From NCBI RefSeq assembly GCF_025666195.1, contig NZ_CP102592.1, positions 4,340,001 through 4,404,000 on the forward strand: a stretch of DNA of 64,000 nt, given 5' to 3'. This DNA is from Xanthomonas sp. CFBP 8443. GTDB lineage: Bacteria > Pseudomonadota > Gammaproteobacteria > Xanthomonadales > Xanthomonadaceae. Within the stretch, counting starts at the first letter, position 1. Every line of letters begins with the position of its first letter. The notes below the pieces were generated by a model that was not told the DNA's origin, made no database searches, and saw only the letters and a list, made by a program, of their open reading frames with translations. Shown piece after piece: positions 1-9,127 of the stretch. A program made the position numbers and the translations under genes.

Positions 1-1410
1 GAACTGCACGTCGGCGCCTGCGGCGGCTACGCCGGGCTGCGCGCGCAATTGCAGACGCTGGCGGCACTGGGCGTCACCGCGATCGAACTGATGCCGCTGG
101 CCGCATTCCCCGGCCGCCACAACTGGGGCTACGACGGCGTGCTGCCGTATGCGCCGGCGGCCGCCTACGGCCATCCGGACGAACTCAAGGCGCTGATCGA
201 CGAGGCGCACGGGCTGGGCCTGAGCGTGTTCCTGGACGTGGTCTACAACCACTTCGGCCCGGACGGCAATTACCTGGGCCAGTACGCCTCGCCGTTCTTC
301 CGCGAAGACGCGCCGACCCCGTGGGGCGCAGCGATCGACTTCCGGCTGGCGCCGGTGCAGCGCTACTTCATCGACAACGCGCTGATGTGGCTGCACGAGT
401 ACCGCTTCGACGGCCTACGCCTGGACGCGGTGCACGCGATCGTGCCCAACGCGTTCCTGGACACCTTGCGCGAGGCGATCATGGCCAGCGTGCCGGCCGG
501 GCGCCACGTGCATCTGGTGCTGGAGAACGAAGCCAACCAGGCCGGCGTGCTGGAGCGCGGCTACAGCGCGCAATGGGACGACGATTTCCACAACAGTCTG
601 CACGTGCTGCTGACCGGCGAGGACGAGGGCTACTACGCCGGCTTCGCCGATGCGCCGGCGCAGCACCTGGCGCGGGTGCTCGGCGAAGGCTTCGCCTACC
701 AGGGCCAGGCCGATCACCGCGGGCATGCGCGCGGCGAACCGAGCGCGCAGCTGCCGCCGCACAAGTTCGTGATCTTCGCGCAGAACCACGACCAGATCGG
801 CAACCGCGCGCGCGGCGACCGGCTGATCACCCAGGTCTCCGAGCCGGCGCTGCGCGCGGCGCTGGCGCTGACCGCACTGACCCCGATGATCCCGCTGTTC
901 TTCATGGGCGAACCGTGGGGCAGCCGCACCCCGTTCCTGTTCTTCACCGATTTCGCGCCGCCGCTGGACGAAGCGGTGCGCGAAGGCCGGCGCCGCGAGT
1001 TCGCGCATTTCGCCGCGTTCGCCGATCCGCAGCAGCGCGCGACCATTCCCGACCCGAACGCGCCGAGCACGTTCCAGGCGTCCATTCCCGACATCAGCGA
1101 TGCCACCCACGGCGACGGCGCGCGCTGGCGCGACTGGTTCGTGGCGCTGATGGCCCTGCGCCGCCAGCACCTGGTGCCGGCGCTGGCGCAGGCACGCGCG
1201 CTGGGCGCACGCACGCTGGGGCCGAAGGCGGTGGCTGCAGGCTGGACGCTGGGCGACGGCGAGTGGCACGTGGCCGCGAACTTCGGACAGGCGCCGGTGG
1301 CGCTGGACCTGCCCGGCGCCACCGTGCATGCCGAAAACGCCGGCGACGATCCAGCGCAGCTGCCGCCCAACGCCTTCGTCGCGCGCTACCGTCCCGGTTC
1401 CACACCGTGA
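1..1410 (+). CDS. treZ: malto-oligosyltrehalose trehalohydrolase (5' part missing)
   Basis: A GH13 enzyme that cleaves maltooligosyl-trehalose to release trehalose, the second step after TreY in the cytoplasmic TreY-TreZ route. The reading frame is open from the first base, so the N-terminal E-set domain lies outside the window. Visible GH13 motifs are DVVYNH (region I), GLRLDAVHAI with the nucleophile Asp (II), LENEAN with the acid/base Glu (III) and AQNHDQIGN (IV). The stretch after ELHVG is short (ACGGYAGL) where many TreZ proteins have a TFTPEGT-type segment. It is first in a plus-strand operon with malQ, treY and glgX; 151 bases separate its stop from the malQ start. Identification is secure; only the 5' end is unknown. 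Confidence 0.95.
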   Translation, partial: ELHVGACGGYAGLRAQLQTLAALGVTAIELMPLAAFPGRHNWGYDGVLPYAPAAAYGHPDELKALIDEAHGLGLSVFLDVVYNHFGPDGNYLGQYASPFFREDAPTPWGAAIDFRLAPVQRYFIDNALMWLHEYRFDGLRLDAVHAIVPNAFLDTLREAIMASVPAGRHVHLVLENEANQAGVLERGYSAQWDDDFHNSLHVLLTGEDEGYYAGFADAPAQHLARVLGEGFAYQGQADHRGHARGEPSAQLPPHKFVIFAQNHDQIGNRARGDRLITQVSEPALRAALALTALTPMIPLFFMGEPWGSRTPFLFFTDFAPPLDEAVREGRRREFAHFAAFADPQQRATIPDPNAPSTFQASIPDISDATHGDGARWRDWFVALMALRRQHLVPALAQARALGARTLGPKAVAAGWTLGDGEWHVAANFGQAPVALDLPGATVHAENAGDDPAQLPPNAFVARYRPGSTP

Positions 1411-1561
1411 CCGCACGCTGTCGCGACGCCATCGCGACAGCGTCCCCGGCAAGCTGGCCGTTCCGTTGGTCGCCGACCGACGCGCAGGCCTTGCCGTGCG
1501 CGGCACCGGCGACGGCGGGTGCACGTCCTCCCTCCATCACTGCCGCGGCTCCGACTTGCCC

Positions 1562-3520
1562 ATGACCGACACCCCCCTGCACACCCTGGCCTCCGCCGCC
1601 GGCCTGCTGGTCGACTGGATCGACGCATCCGACACGCCGCGCAGCGTCGGCCCGGACACGCTGCGCAGCGTGCTCGGCGCGCTCGGCCTGGACGCGCGCG
1701 ACGATGCCGCCTGCCGCGACAGCCTGCGCCGGCTGCAGGCCAGCGCCACCACCGCACCGTTGCTGACCGCCGACGTCGGCACGCCGATCGATGCTGGCGG
1801 CACCCCCGGCGCGGCATACCGGCTCGAACACGAAGACGGCAGCCAACGCGACGGCCGCTTCGATGCGCAGGGCCGCGTCGCGGCGCTGGACACGCACGGC
1901 TACTGGACCCTGCAGCACGGCGACCAGCACACCACGCTGGCGCTGGCGCCGACGCGCTGCTACGGCGTCGCCGAGGCGGTCGGCGAGGACGCGCCGCGGC
2001 GTTGGGGTCTGTCGCTGCAGGTGTATTCGGCACAAGGTCCGCGCGACGCCGGCATCGGCGACGCGGACGGCGTCGCCGCCTGGGCCGATCGCATCGCCGC
2101 GGCCGGTGGCGATGCGATCGCGCTGAGCCCGGTGCACGCGGCGCGGCCGGTCGGCAGCCACTACAGCCCGTATTCGCCCGGCGACCGCCGCTTCCTCGAC
2201 CCGTTGCAGGCCGCCCCGGCGCGCGTGCTCGGCGCCGCCGCGGCGCAGCGCGCCCTGCAGGCGGCCGGGCTGGAGCAGGCCTTCGCCGAGGCGCAGGCGC
2301 GCGAGCTGATCGACTGGCCGGCCTCGGCCGCGGCGAAGTGGCAGTGGCTGCGCCAGCTGCATGCCGACTTCGCCCAGGCCGACGCCGCCTTGCATGCGGA
2401 TTTCGCCGCATTCGAGCAAGAACGCGGCGCCGCCTTGCGCGACTACGCCGCGTTCGCCGCACGCGATTTCGGCGATGCCGATCCGGCCCTGCACCGCTTC
2501 GCGCAATGGCTGGCCGCGCGCAGCTGGGCCGGCGTGCAGCGACAGGCGCGCGATGCCGGCATGGGCATCGGCCTGATCGCCGACCTGGCGGTGGGCTTCG
2601 ATCCCGGCGGCGCCGAAGCCGCGGCCTGGCCGCAGGCGGTGTTGGCCGGGCTGGAACTGGGCGCACCGCCGGACGCGTTCAACGGCGACGGCCAAGCCTG
2701 GGGCATCGGCGGCTACTCGCCGACCGGGCTGCGTGCCACCGGCTACGCGCCGTTCCTCGAGCTGCTGCGCGCGGTGCTGCGCGACCGCGGCGGCGTGCGC
2801 ATCGACCACATCCTCGGCCTGCTGCGGCTGTGGACGATTCCGCGCGGCGCCAGTTCCGCCGACGGCGTGTACCTGCGCTATCCGCTGCACGACCTGTTGC
2901 GCCTGCTGGCGCTGGAATCGTGGCGGCACCGCGCGATCGTGATCGGCGAAGACCTGGGCGTGGTGCCGGACGGCATCCGCGCCGAGCTGTCGCAGCGCGG
3001 AGTGATGGGCATCGACGTGCTGCTGTTCACCCGCGACGCCAAGGGCGCCTTCCTGCCGCCGGCGCGCTGGCGCGGCGATGCGATCGCCACCACCACCACC
3101 CACGACCTGCCGACCCTGCGCGGCTGGCGCCGCGGCGAGGACATCGACTGGCGCCGGCGCCTGCAGCTGTCCGATGCCACGCAGCAACGCGCCGACCACC
3201 TGACCCGCGCCGCCGACGTCGCCAGCATGGACGGCGCGGTCGCCGCGGCGCTGCCGCAGGCGCAGGCGCGCGACCCCGAACTGGACGCGCTGCGCTTCGT
3301 CGCCGCCACGCCCTCGCCACTGGCGCTGCTGCCGGCCGAGGACGCGCTGGGGCTGGACCAGCAACCCAATCTGCCGGGCACCGTCGACGGCCATCCGAAC
3401 TGGCGCCGGCGCCTGCCGCCGCCGGACGCGACGGACGCCAGCGCGCTGCTCGACGCCCGCCTGGACGCGTTCGCGCAAGCCCGCCGCATCGCCTCCGCCG
3501 CGCAAGGAACCGACCGATGA
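1562..3520 (+). CDS. malQ: 4-alpha-glucanotransferase (amylomaltase)
   Basis: GH77 enzyme that transfers maltooligosyl units between glucans and feeds linear chains to TreY/TreZ and glycogen turnover. The product is 652 aa, somewhat shorter than E. coli MalQ (about 690 aa). Family motifs are RIDHILGLLRLW (nucleophile Asp), VIGEDLGVVP (acid/base Glu) and TTTTHDLPTLRGW. The frame is open further upstream, but MTDTPLHTLASAAGLLVDW is taken as the start because it begins the typical N-terminal helix. The stop overlaps the treY start by ATGA, so translation of the two is probably coupled. Confidence 0.93.
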   Translation: MTDTPLHTLASAAGLLVDWIDASDTPRSVGPDTLRSVLGALGLDARDDAACRDSLRRLQASATTAPLLTADVGTPIDAGGTPGAAYRLEHEDGSQRDGRFDAQGRVAALDTHGYWTLQHGDQHTTLALAPTRCYGVAEAVGEDAPRRWGLSLQVYSAQGPRDAGIGDADGVAAWADRIAAAGGDAIALSPVHAARPVGSHYSPYSPGDRRFLDPLQAAPARVLGAAAAQRALQAAGLEQAFAEAQARELIDWPASAAAKWQWLRQLHADFAQADAALHADFAAFEQERGAALRDYAAFAARDFGDADPALHRFAQWLAARSWAGVQRQARDAGMGIGLIADLAVGFDPGGAEAAAWPQAVLAGLELGAPPDAFNGDGQAWGIGGYSPTGLRATGYAPFLELLRAVLRDRGGVRIDHILGLLRLWTIPRGASSADGVYLRYPLHDLLRLLALESWRHRAIVIGEDLGVVPDGIRAELSQRGVMGIDVLLFTRDAKGAFLPPARWRGDAIATTTTHDLPTLRGWRRGEDIDWRRRLQLSDATQQRADHLTRAADVASMDGAVAAALPQAQARDPELDALRFVAATPSPLALLPAEDALGLDQQPNLPGTVDGHPNWRRRLPPPDATDASALLDARLDAFAQARRIASAAQGTDR

Positions 3521-6138
3521 GCCTGATCCCGCTGCGCGCCACCGCCCGCCTGCAATTGCACGCCGGGTTCACCCTGCTCGACGCCGCCGCGCAGGTGCCG
3601 TACTACGCCGGCCTGGGCATCAGCCACCTGTACCTGTCGCCGATCGGCACCGCGGTGCCCGGCTCCACGCATGGCTACGACGTCACCGATCCGCGCCAGG
3701 TCAACCCCGAACTCGGCGGCGAACCGGCGCTGCTGCAGCTGTCCGAGCGCGTGCGCGCGCACGGCATGGGCCTGATCCTGGACATCGTGCCCAACCACAT
3801 GGCCGCGCACGCGGCCAATCCGTGGTGGTGGGACGTGCTCAAGCACGGCCGGCAGAGCCGCCACGCCGGCTGGTTCGACATCGATTGGCGCGCGCCCGGG
3901 CGCGACGGCAAGCTGTGGCTGCCGGTGCTGGACCGGCCGTACGCGCAGGCGCTGAGCGAAGGCGTGTTGCAGCTGCGGGTCGACGAAGACGGCGAGGCGC
4001 GACTGGAGCACCACGACCAGCGCTTCCCGATCCGCCTGGAAGGTCCCGTCGCGCAGGATCCGCCGGCCACGCGCCAGGCCTGGGCGGCCCGGCTCAACGA
4101 TGCCGCGCGGCTCGGCGACGACACCCTGCATCGCTTGATCGAGCGCCAGTGCTACCGCCTGGCGTGGTGGCGGGTCGGCAACGACATGCTCAACTACCGC
4201 CGCTTCTTCGACATCACCTCGCTGACCGCGTTGCGCGTGGAGCAGAGCGAGGTGTTCGCCGCGGTGCACGAGCTGCCGCTGCGGCTGGTCGCCGACGGCC
4301 ATCTGGACGGCGTGCGCGTGGACCATGTCGACGGCCTGGCCGATCCCACCGGCTACGTGCAGCGGCTGCGTGCGCAACTGGACCGCGCCGGGCGCCGTCG
4401 CGGCATCGGCGCGGGCGGCATCGCGCTGTACATCGAGAAGATCCTGGCGCCGCAGGAAACCCTGCGCGCCGACTGGCCGTGCGACGGCAGCACCGGCTAC
4501 GACTTCATGGACCAGGTCGCCGGGGTGCTGCATGACCCCGCCGGCGCCGCGCCGCTGACCGCACTGTGGCGCCGCTACAGCGGCCGCAGCGGCGATTTCG
4601 GCCAGGAACAGCGCGCCGCGCGCGATGAGATCCTGCAGGGGTCGCTGCAGACCGAGTTCGTGCGCACCGTGCAGGCGCTGGCCGCCACCGCGCATCTGGA
4701 ACCGGCAACCCGCGAGTTCAGCCCGCAGATGCTGGCGCAGGGCCTGATGGCGCTGCTGCGGCAGTTCGAGGTGTACCGCACCTACGCCGGCCCCGACGGC
4801 CTGGACGAAGCCGATGCGGCGCGCCTGGCGCATGCCGCGCAGCGCGCGCGCGCCGGCGCCGAGCCGCGGGTGGTCGCGGCGATCGACGCGATCGAACGCT
4901 GGAGCCGCGACGGTCGCGGCACCGGCAAGGCGCAGATCGCACTGCGGCGCATCGTGCGCCGGCGCATCGAACAGCTGTCGGCGCCGCTCAACGCCAAGTC
5001 GGTCGAGGACACCGCGTTCTACCGCCATGGCGTGCTGCTGTCGCGCAACGAGGTCGGCAGCGATCCGGACGTGTTCGCGCTGGCGCCGGACGCGTTCCAC
5101 GCCGCCAACGCGGCGCGTGCGCAGCGGCATCCGCGCGCGCTGCTGGCCACCGCCACCCACGACCACAAGCGCGGCGAAGATGTGCGCATGCGCCTGGCCG
5201 CGCTCAGTGCGCAGGCGCCGTGGTGGGACGCACAGGTCGCGCGCTTCCAGTCGCTGGCCGCCGACCTGCTGCCGGCGGACAGCGCCGCACCGCTGCCTGG
5301 CGACGTGCTGATGCTGTGGCAGATGCTGGTCGCCGCCTGGCCGCTGGAACTGGCCGCCGACGATGCCGCCGGCCTGCGCGACTACGCCGAGCGCATCGCC
5401 GCCTGGCAGCTGAAGGCGGCACGCGAGGCCAAGCTGCGCACCTACTGGACCTGGCCGGACGAAGCCTACGAAACCGGCGCCCGCGCGTTCCTGGACGTGG
5501 CGCTGCTGGCGCCGGCCGGCGCGCCGTTGCGCGAGGCGCTGGCGCAGGCCGCGGCGGCGCTGGCCCCGGCCGGCGCGCTCAACAGCCTGGTGCAGACCAC
5601 GCTGCGCCTGACCGTGCCCGGCGTGCCCGATCTGTACCAGGGCAGCGAAGGCTGGGACCTGTCGCTGGTCGATCCGGACAACCGCCGCCCGGTCGACTAC
5701 GCGCTACGCCAGGCCTGGCTGCGCGACGCCACCGCGCCGGCGGACCTGCTGCGCGACTGGCACAGCGGCCACATCAAGGCCTGGCTGAGCGCGCAGCTGC
5801 TGCAGCTGCGCGCCGCCCATCCGGCGTTGTTCGCGCACGGCGACTATCGTCCGCTGTACGCGCAAGGCGCGCACGCCGACCACGTGCTCGGTTTCCTGCG
5901 CGAGCACGCCGGCCAGACCCTGGCGGTGCTGGTGCCGCGCCTGACCGCAGCGCGGCAGGCGCTGGATCCGGCCGCGCCGCTGCGCGCGCCGCAGGACTGG
6001 CATAACACCGTTCTGACACTGCCCGCGGCACAGTACCGGCATGTGTTGAGCGGGCGCACGCTCGCGGCATCGGCCACGACGCCGGTGTCCGAGCTGCTCG
6101 CCGACTTCCCGGTCGCCGTACTGGCCACCTTCCCCTGA
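3517..6138 (+). CDS. treY: malto-oligosyltrehalose synthase
   Basis: GH13 intramolecular transglucosidase that turns the reducing-end alpha-1,4 bond of a maltodextrin into the alpha-1,1 bond of maltooligosyl-trehalose, the substrate of TreZ. 873 aa, within the family range. Motifs: LDIVPNHMA (I), GVRVDHVDGL (II, catalytic Asp), YIEKIL (III, catalytic Glu) and ATHDHKRGEDVR (IV), the last being diagnostic of TreY. The ATG sits in an ATGA overlap with the malQ stop, with AAGGAA just upstream as ribosome-binding site. It ends 10 bases before the small DUF2934 gene, so the cluster probably reads as one transcript. Confidence 0.95.
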   Translation: MSLIPLRATARLQLHAGFTLLDAAAQVPYYAGLGISHLYLSPIGTAVPGSTHGYDVTDPRQVNPELGGEPALLQLSERVRAHGMGLILDIVPNHMAAHAANPWWWDVLKHGRQSRHAGWFDIDWRAPGRDGKLWLPVLDRPYAQALSEGVLQLRVDEDGEARLEHHDQRFPIRLEGPVAQDPPATRQAWAARLNDAARLGDDTLHRLIERQCYRLAWWRVGNDMLNYRRFFDITSLTALRVEQSEVFAAVHELPLRLVADGHLDGVRVDHVDGLADPTGYVQRLRAQLDRAGRRRGIGAGGIALYIEKILAPQETLRADWPCDGSTGYDFMDQVAGVLHDPAGAAPLTALWRRYSGRSGDFGQEQRAARDEILQGSLQTEFVRTVQALAATAHLEPATREFSPQMLAQGLMALLRQFEVYRTYAGPDGLDEADAARLAHAAQRARAGAEPRVVAAIDAIERWSRDGRGTGKAQIALRRIVRRRIEQLSAPLNAKSVEDTAFYRHGVLLSRNEVGSDPDVFALAPDAFHAANAARAQRHPRALLATATHDHKRGEDVRMRLAALSAQAPWWDAQVARFQSLAADLLPADSAAPLPGDVLMLWQMLVAAWPLELAADDAAGLRDYAERIAAWQLKAAREAKLRTYWTWPDEAYETGARAFLDVALLAPAGAPLREALAQAAAALAPAGALNSLVQTTLRLTVPGVPDLYQGSEGWDLSLVDPDNRRPVDYALRQAWLRDATAPADLLRDWHSGHIKAWLSAQLLQLRAAHPALFAHGDYRPLYAQGAHADHVLGFLREHAGQTLAVLVPRLTAARQALDPAAPLRAPQDWHNTVLTLPAAQYRHVLSGRTLAASATTPVSELLADFPVAVLATFP

Positions 6139-6148
6139 CAAGATCGCC

Positions 6149-6337
6149 ATGGACGCAGACACACGCAAGCGCCGCATCGAACAACTCGCACACGAAATCT
6201 GGGAGGCCGAGGGCCGGCCCGACGGCCGCGCCGCCCGCCACTGGGCCATGGCCGAACGCCTGGTCGACGCCGAAGCCCACGCCCCTGCGCAAGACCACTC
6301 GCTTTCTCCGGCCGGCAACGGCCCCGCCACGTCGTAA
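6149..6337 (+). CDS. small DUF2934 protein
   Basis: 62-aa soluble protein. The first half (RIEQLAHEIWEAEGRPDGRA followed by HWAMAERLV) matches the short DUF2934 helical motif, often found next to trehalose/glycogen genes; the remaining tail looks disordered. Its biochemical role is unknown. It sits 10 bases after treY and 9 bases before glgX, on the same strand, so it is part of the operon. Context suggests a link to osmoprotectant or glycogen metabolism, but nothing in the sequence shows an activity. Confidence 0.8.
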   Translation: MDADTRKRRIEQLAHEIWEAEGRPDGRAARHWAMAERLVDAEAHAPAQDHSLSPAGNGPATS

Positions 6338-6346
6338 GGATTCCGC

Positions 6347-8521
6347 ATGCCGCTTCGCAAGCTCGCCCGCCGCTCTCGCATCCGCGAAGGCCGCTCGTAT
6401 CCGCTGGGTGCCACCTGGGACGGCCTGGGCGTCAATTTCGCGTTGTATTCGAGCAACGCCACCAAGGTCGAGCTGTGCCTGTTCGACGAGCGCGGCCGCG
6501 AGGTCGAGCGCATCGTCCTGCCCGAGTACACCGATGAGATCTGGCACGGCTACCTGCCCGATGCGCGGCCCGGCCAGCTGTACGGCTACCGCGTATACGG
6601 CCCGTACGCGCCCGACGCCGGACACCGCTTTAATCCCAACAAACTGTTGCTCGATCCCTACGCCAAGCAGTTGGTCGGCGAGCTGAAATGGGCCCCGGCC
6701 CTGTTCGGCTACACCATCGGCCACAAGGACGCGGACCTGAGCTTCGACCGCCGCGACAGCGCCGCCTACGTGCCCAAGTGCGCGGTGATCGATCCGGCCT
6801 TCACCTGGGGCAAGGACCAGCGCCTGCAGACGCCGTGGGACCGCACGGTGATCTACGAGACCCATGTGCGCGGCACCACCATGCGCCATCCGTCGGTACC
6901 CGAGGCCTGGCGCGGCACCTTCTCCGGGCTCAAGGTCGACGAGGTGGTGGAACACATCAAGCGGCTCGGCATGACCGCGGTGGAACTGCTGCCGGTGCAT
7001 GCCTTCGTCGACGACGAATACCTGCTCAAGCAGGGCCTGCGCAACTACTGGGGCTACAACACCATCGGCTTCTTCGCGCCGCAGCCGCGCTACATGGCCA
7101 CGCGCACCGTGGCCGAGTTCAAGCAGATGGTGGCGCGATTGCACCATGCCGGGCTGGAAGTGATCCTGGACGTGGTCTACAACCACACCGCTGAAGGCAA
7201 CGAACTGGGGCCGACGCTGTCGTTCAAGGGCATCGACAACGCCAGCTACTACCGCCTGGCGCAGGACCGCCGCTTCTACATCAACGACACCGGCACCGGC
7301 AACACCTTCGACCTGACCAATGCCGGCGCGCTGCGCATGGTCAACGACTCGCTGCGCTACTGGGTGTCGGAGATGCACGTGGACGGGTTCCGCTTCGACC
7401 TTGCCACCATCCTCGGCCGCGAGCACCACGGCTTCGATCCCAAGGGCGGCTTCCTCGACGCCTGCCGCCAGGATCCGCTGCTGAGCCAGGTCAAGCTGAT
7501 CGCCGAACCGTGGGACGTGGGTCCCGGCGGCTACCAGGTCGGCGGCTTCCCGCCGGGCTGGTCGGAATGGAACGACAAGTTCCGCGACAACGTGCGCGCG
7601 TTCTGGCGCGGCGACGAAGGCCAGCTGGCCGAACTGGCCACGCGCCTGACCGGCTCGGCCGACCTGTTCAACCACCGCGGTCGCCGCCCCACCGCCTCGG
7701 TCAACTTCGTCACCGCCCACGACGGCTTCACCCTGCACGACTTGGTCAGCTACGAGCACAAACACAACGACGCCAACGGCGAGGAAAACCGCGACGGTTC
7801 GGACAACAACATCTCGGCCAACTATGGGGTGGAGGGCGAGACCGACGACGAGCAGATCAACGCGCTGCGCCAGCGGCAGATGCGCAACATCCTGGCCACG
7901 CTGCTGCTGTCGCAGGGCACGCCGATGCTGCTGGCCGGCGACGAGTTCGGGCGCAGCAAGGGCGGCAACAACAACACCTACTGCCAGGACAACGAGCTGA
8001 CCTGGCTGAACTGGGACAGCGACGAGCGCGCGCAGCGGCTGACCGCGTTCGTGGCGCGCCTGACCCACCTGCGCGCGCACTACCCGCTGTTGCATCGTGC
8101 GCGCTTCTTCGACGGCGTCTACGACGAAGAGCTGGGGATCAAGGACGTCAGCTGGCTGGCGCCCGATGGCGAGGAGATGACCGAGGCGTCCTGGCACGAC
8201 CCGCATGCGCGGGCGATGATGATGCGCCTGGACGGCCGGGCGCCGTCCAGCGGCCTGCGCCAGGCGGCGTCGAACGTGACCTTGCTGATGATCGTCAACG
8301 GTGCCGTCGAGGACGTGACCTTCACCCTGCCGCTGGTCGAGGGCGAGCATTGGCGCGTCCTGATCGACACCGCCGAGCGCGAGCACGAGCACGGCCTGCC
8401 GGGCGGCTCGCAATGGCACGGCATCGGCCGTTCGCTGACCCTGCTGGCGGCCGAGCGCGACAGCAAGGCCGCCGCGGCCCAGCACCAGAACGCGGCGCCG
8501 TCGCCGACGCCGGCGGCCTGA
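6347..8521 (+). CDS. glgX: glycogen debranching enzyme (isoamylase type)
   Basis: GH13 alpha-1,6-glucosidase that trims limit branches from glycogen and releases maltodextrins usable by MalQ and TreYZ. 724 aa. The N-terminal CBM48-like domain starts at GRSYPLGATWDGLGVNF (residues about 15-32). Catalytic motifs: VILDVVYNHTAEG (I), VDGFRFDLATIL (II, nucleophile), LIAEPWDVGPGGY (III, acid/base) and VTAHDGFTLHDL (IV). The start is supported by AAGGA 8 bases upstream. It is the last gene of the operon; about 170 bases of nothing recognisable follow before the SDR remnant. Confidence 0.95.
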   Translation: MPLRKLARRSRIREGRSYPLGATWDGLGVNFALYSSNATKVELCLFDERGREVERIVLPEYTDEIWHGYLPDARPGQLYGYRVYGPYAPDAGHRFNPNKLLLDPYAKQLVGELKWAPALFGYTIGHKDADLSFDRRDSAAYVPKCAVIDPAFTWGKDQRLQTPWDRTVIYETHVRGTTMRHPSVPEAWRGTFSGLKVDEVVEHIKRLGMTAVELLPVHAFVDDEYLLKQGLRNYWGYNTIGFFAPQPRYMATRTVAEFKQMVARLHHAGLEVILDVVYNHTAEGNELGPTLSFKGIDNASYYRLAQDRRFYINDTGTGNTFDLTNAGALRMVNDSLRYWVSEMHVDGFRFDLATILGREHHGFDPKGGFLDACRQDPLLSQVKLIAEPWDVGPGGYQVGGFPPGWSEWNDKFRDNVRAFWRGDEGQLAELATRLTGSADLFNHRGRRPTASVNFVTAHDGFTLHDLVSYEHKHNDANGEENRDGSDNNISANYGVEGETDDEQINALRQRQMRNILATLLLSQGTPMLLAGDEFGRSKGGNNNTYCQDNELTWLNWDSDERAQRLTAFVARLTHLRAHYPLLHRARFFDGVYDEELGIKDVSWLAPDGEEMTEASWHDPHARAMMMRLDGRAPSSGLRQAASNVTLLMIVNGAVEDVTFTLPLVEGEHWRVLIDTAEREHEHGLPGGSQWHGIGRSLTLLAAERDSKAAAAQHQNAAPSPTPAA

Positions 8522-8689
8522 GCGCGGCGCAGGAAAGCGCAGCCGCTTAGAGCGGCCTTGCCGATCGCGCAATGCGGCTGGGCGTCGCTTCACACAGGCA
8601 GATGGCTGCGTGTGGAGCGATGCCAGTGGCTTCGGGCCAAGTCGGTTACGGGATGCGAGAATTTAGATCGCGTGCGTCGCGGATGCGGT

Positions 8690-9021
8690 CGCCCTTGATC
8701 TGCAAGGGCCTCGTGAGTTGCGTCGGCGTTGGTGATGTCTAGCGTGATCGGCTCGACAGGCAAGCCGTCGGTGCTCGTTTGTCGGCGGCGGCTCAGGTAC
8801 ATGCGGGATCGCGGCCGAACACAAGCTGCTGCTGGCCCCAGTGCAATCGCAAGCGTTGCAACCATGCCTACGAACTTGCGTCCGCTGGGCAGCCTTACCC
8901 GACACCTGTGGGTCTCAGCACGCAAGGTGGCGACGCCGGCTTCGGCGAGCTTGCGGACCGTTTCATGGCAGATGCCGCGGATGGCGCCAGTGGCGCGGGC
9001 AGCTTTCCGCGAGGCGCTCAT
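8690..9021 (-). pseudogene. remnant of a short-chain dehydrogenase/reductase
   Basis: Reading leftwards from 9021, the translation begins like an SDR N-terminus: SRKAARATGAIRGICHETV corresponds to the family pattern KVALVTGAxRGIGxETV. The following KLAEAGVATL matches the QLAxAGxHTL helix and strand. About 50 residues later LPVEPITLDITNADA matches the usual VEPLxLDVTDxAS strand and NAD-binding Asp. Between and after these pieces the frame is scrambled, the second Gly of GxxxGxG is Cys, and the active-site Asn/Ser/Tyr part is absent. The rest of 8522-9127 shows no gene. This is a 5' relic of a decayed gene. Confidence 0.55.
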
Positions 9022-9127
9022 TTCAGGGCCTTCACCGGCGGGTCGGCGATAGCGCCGGTCCGACAAGTGGATTGCATGGTGAATCCGGCGCCCCGTCGGT
9101 CGGATATCCGATCCTACATAGCCAACT

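Noticed and set aside
5774..8593. 939-codon open frame antisense to treY and glgX
   Set aside because: Shadow of GC-rich coding sequence; the opposite strand has clear TreY and GlgX motifs.
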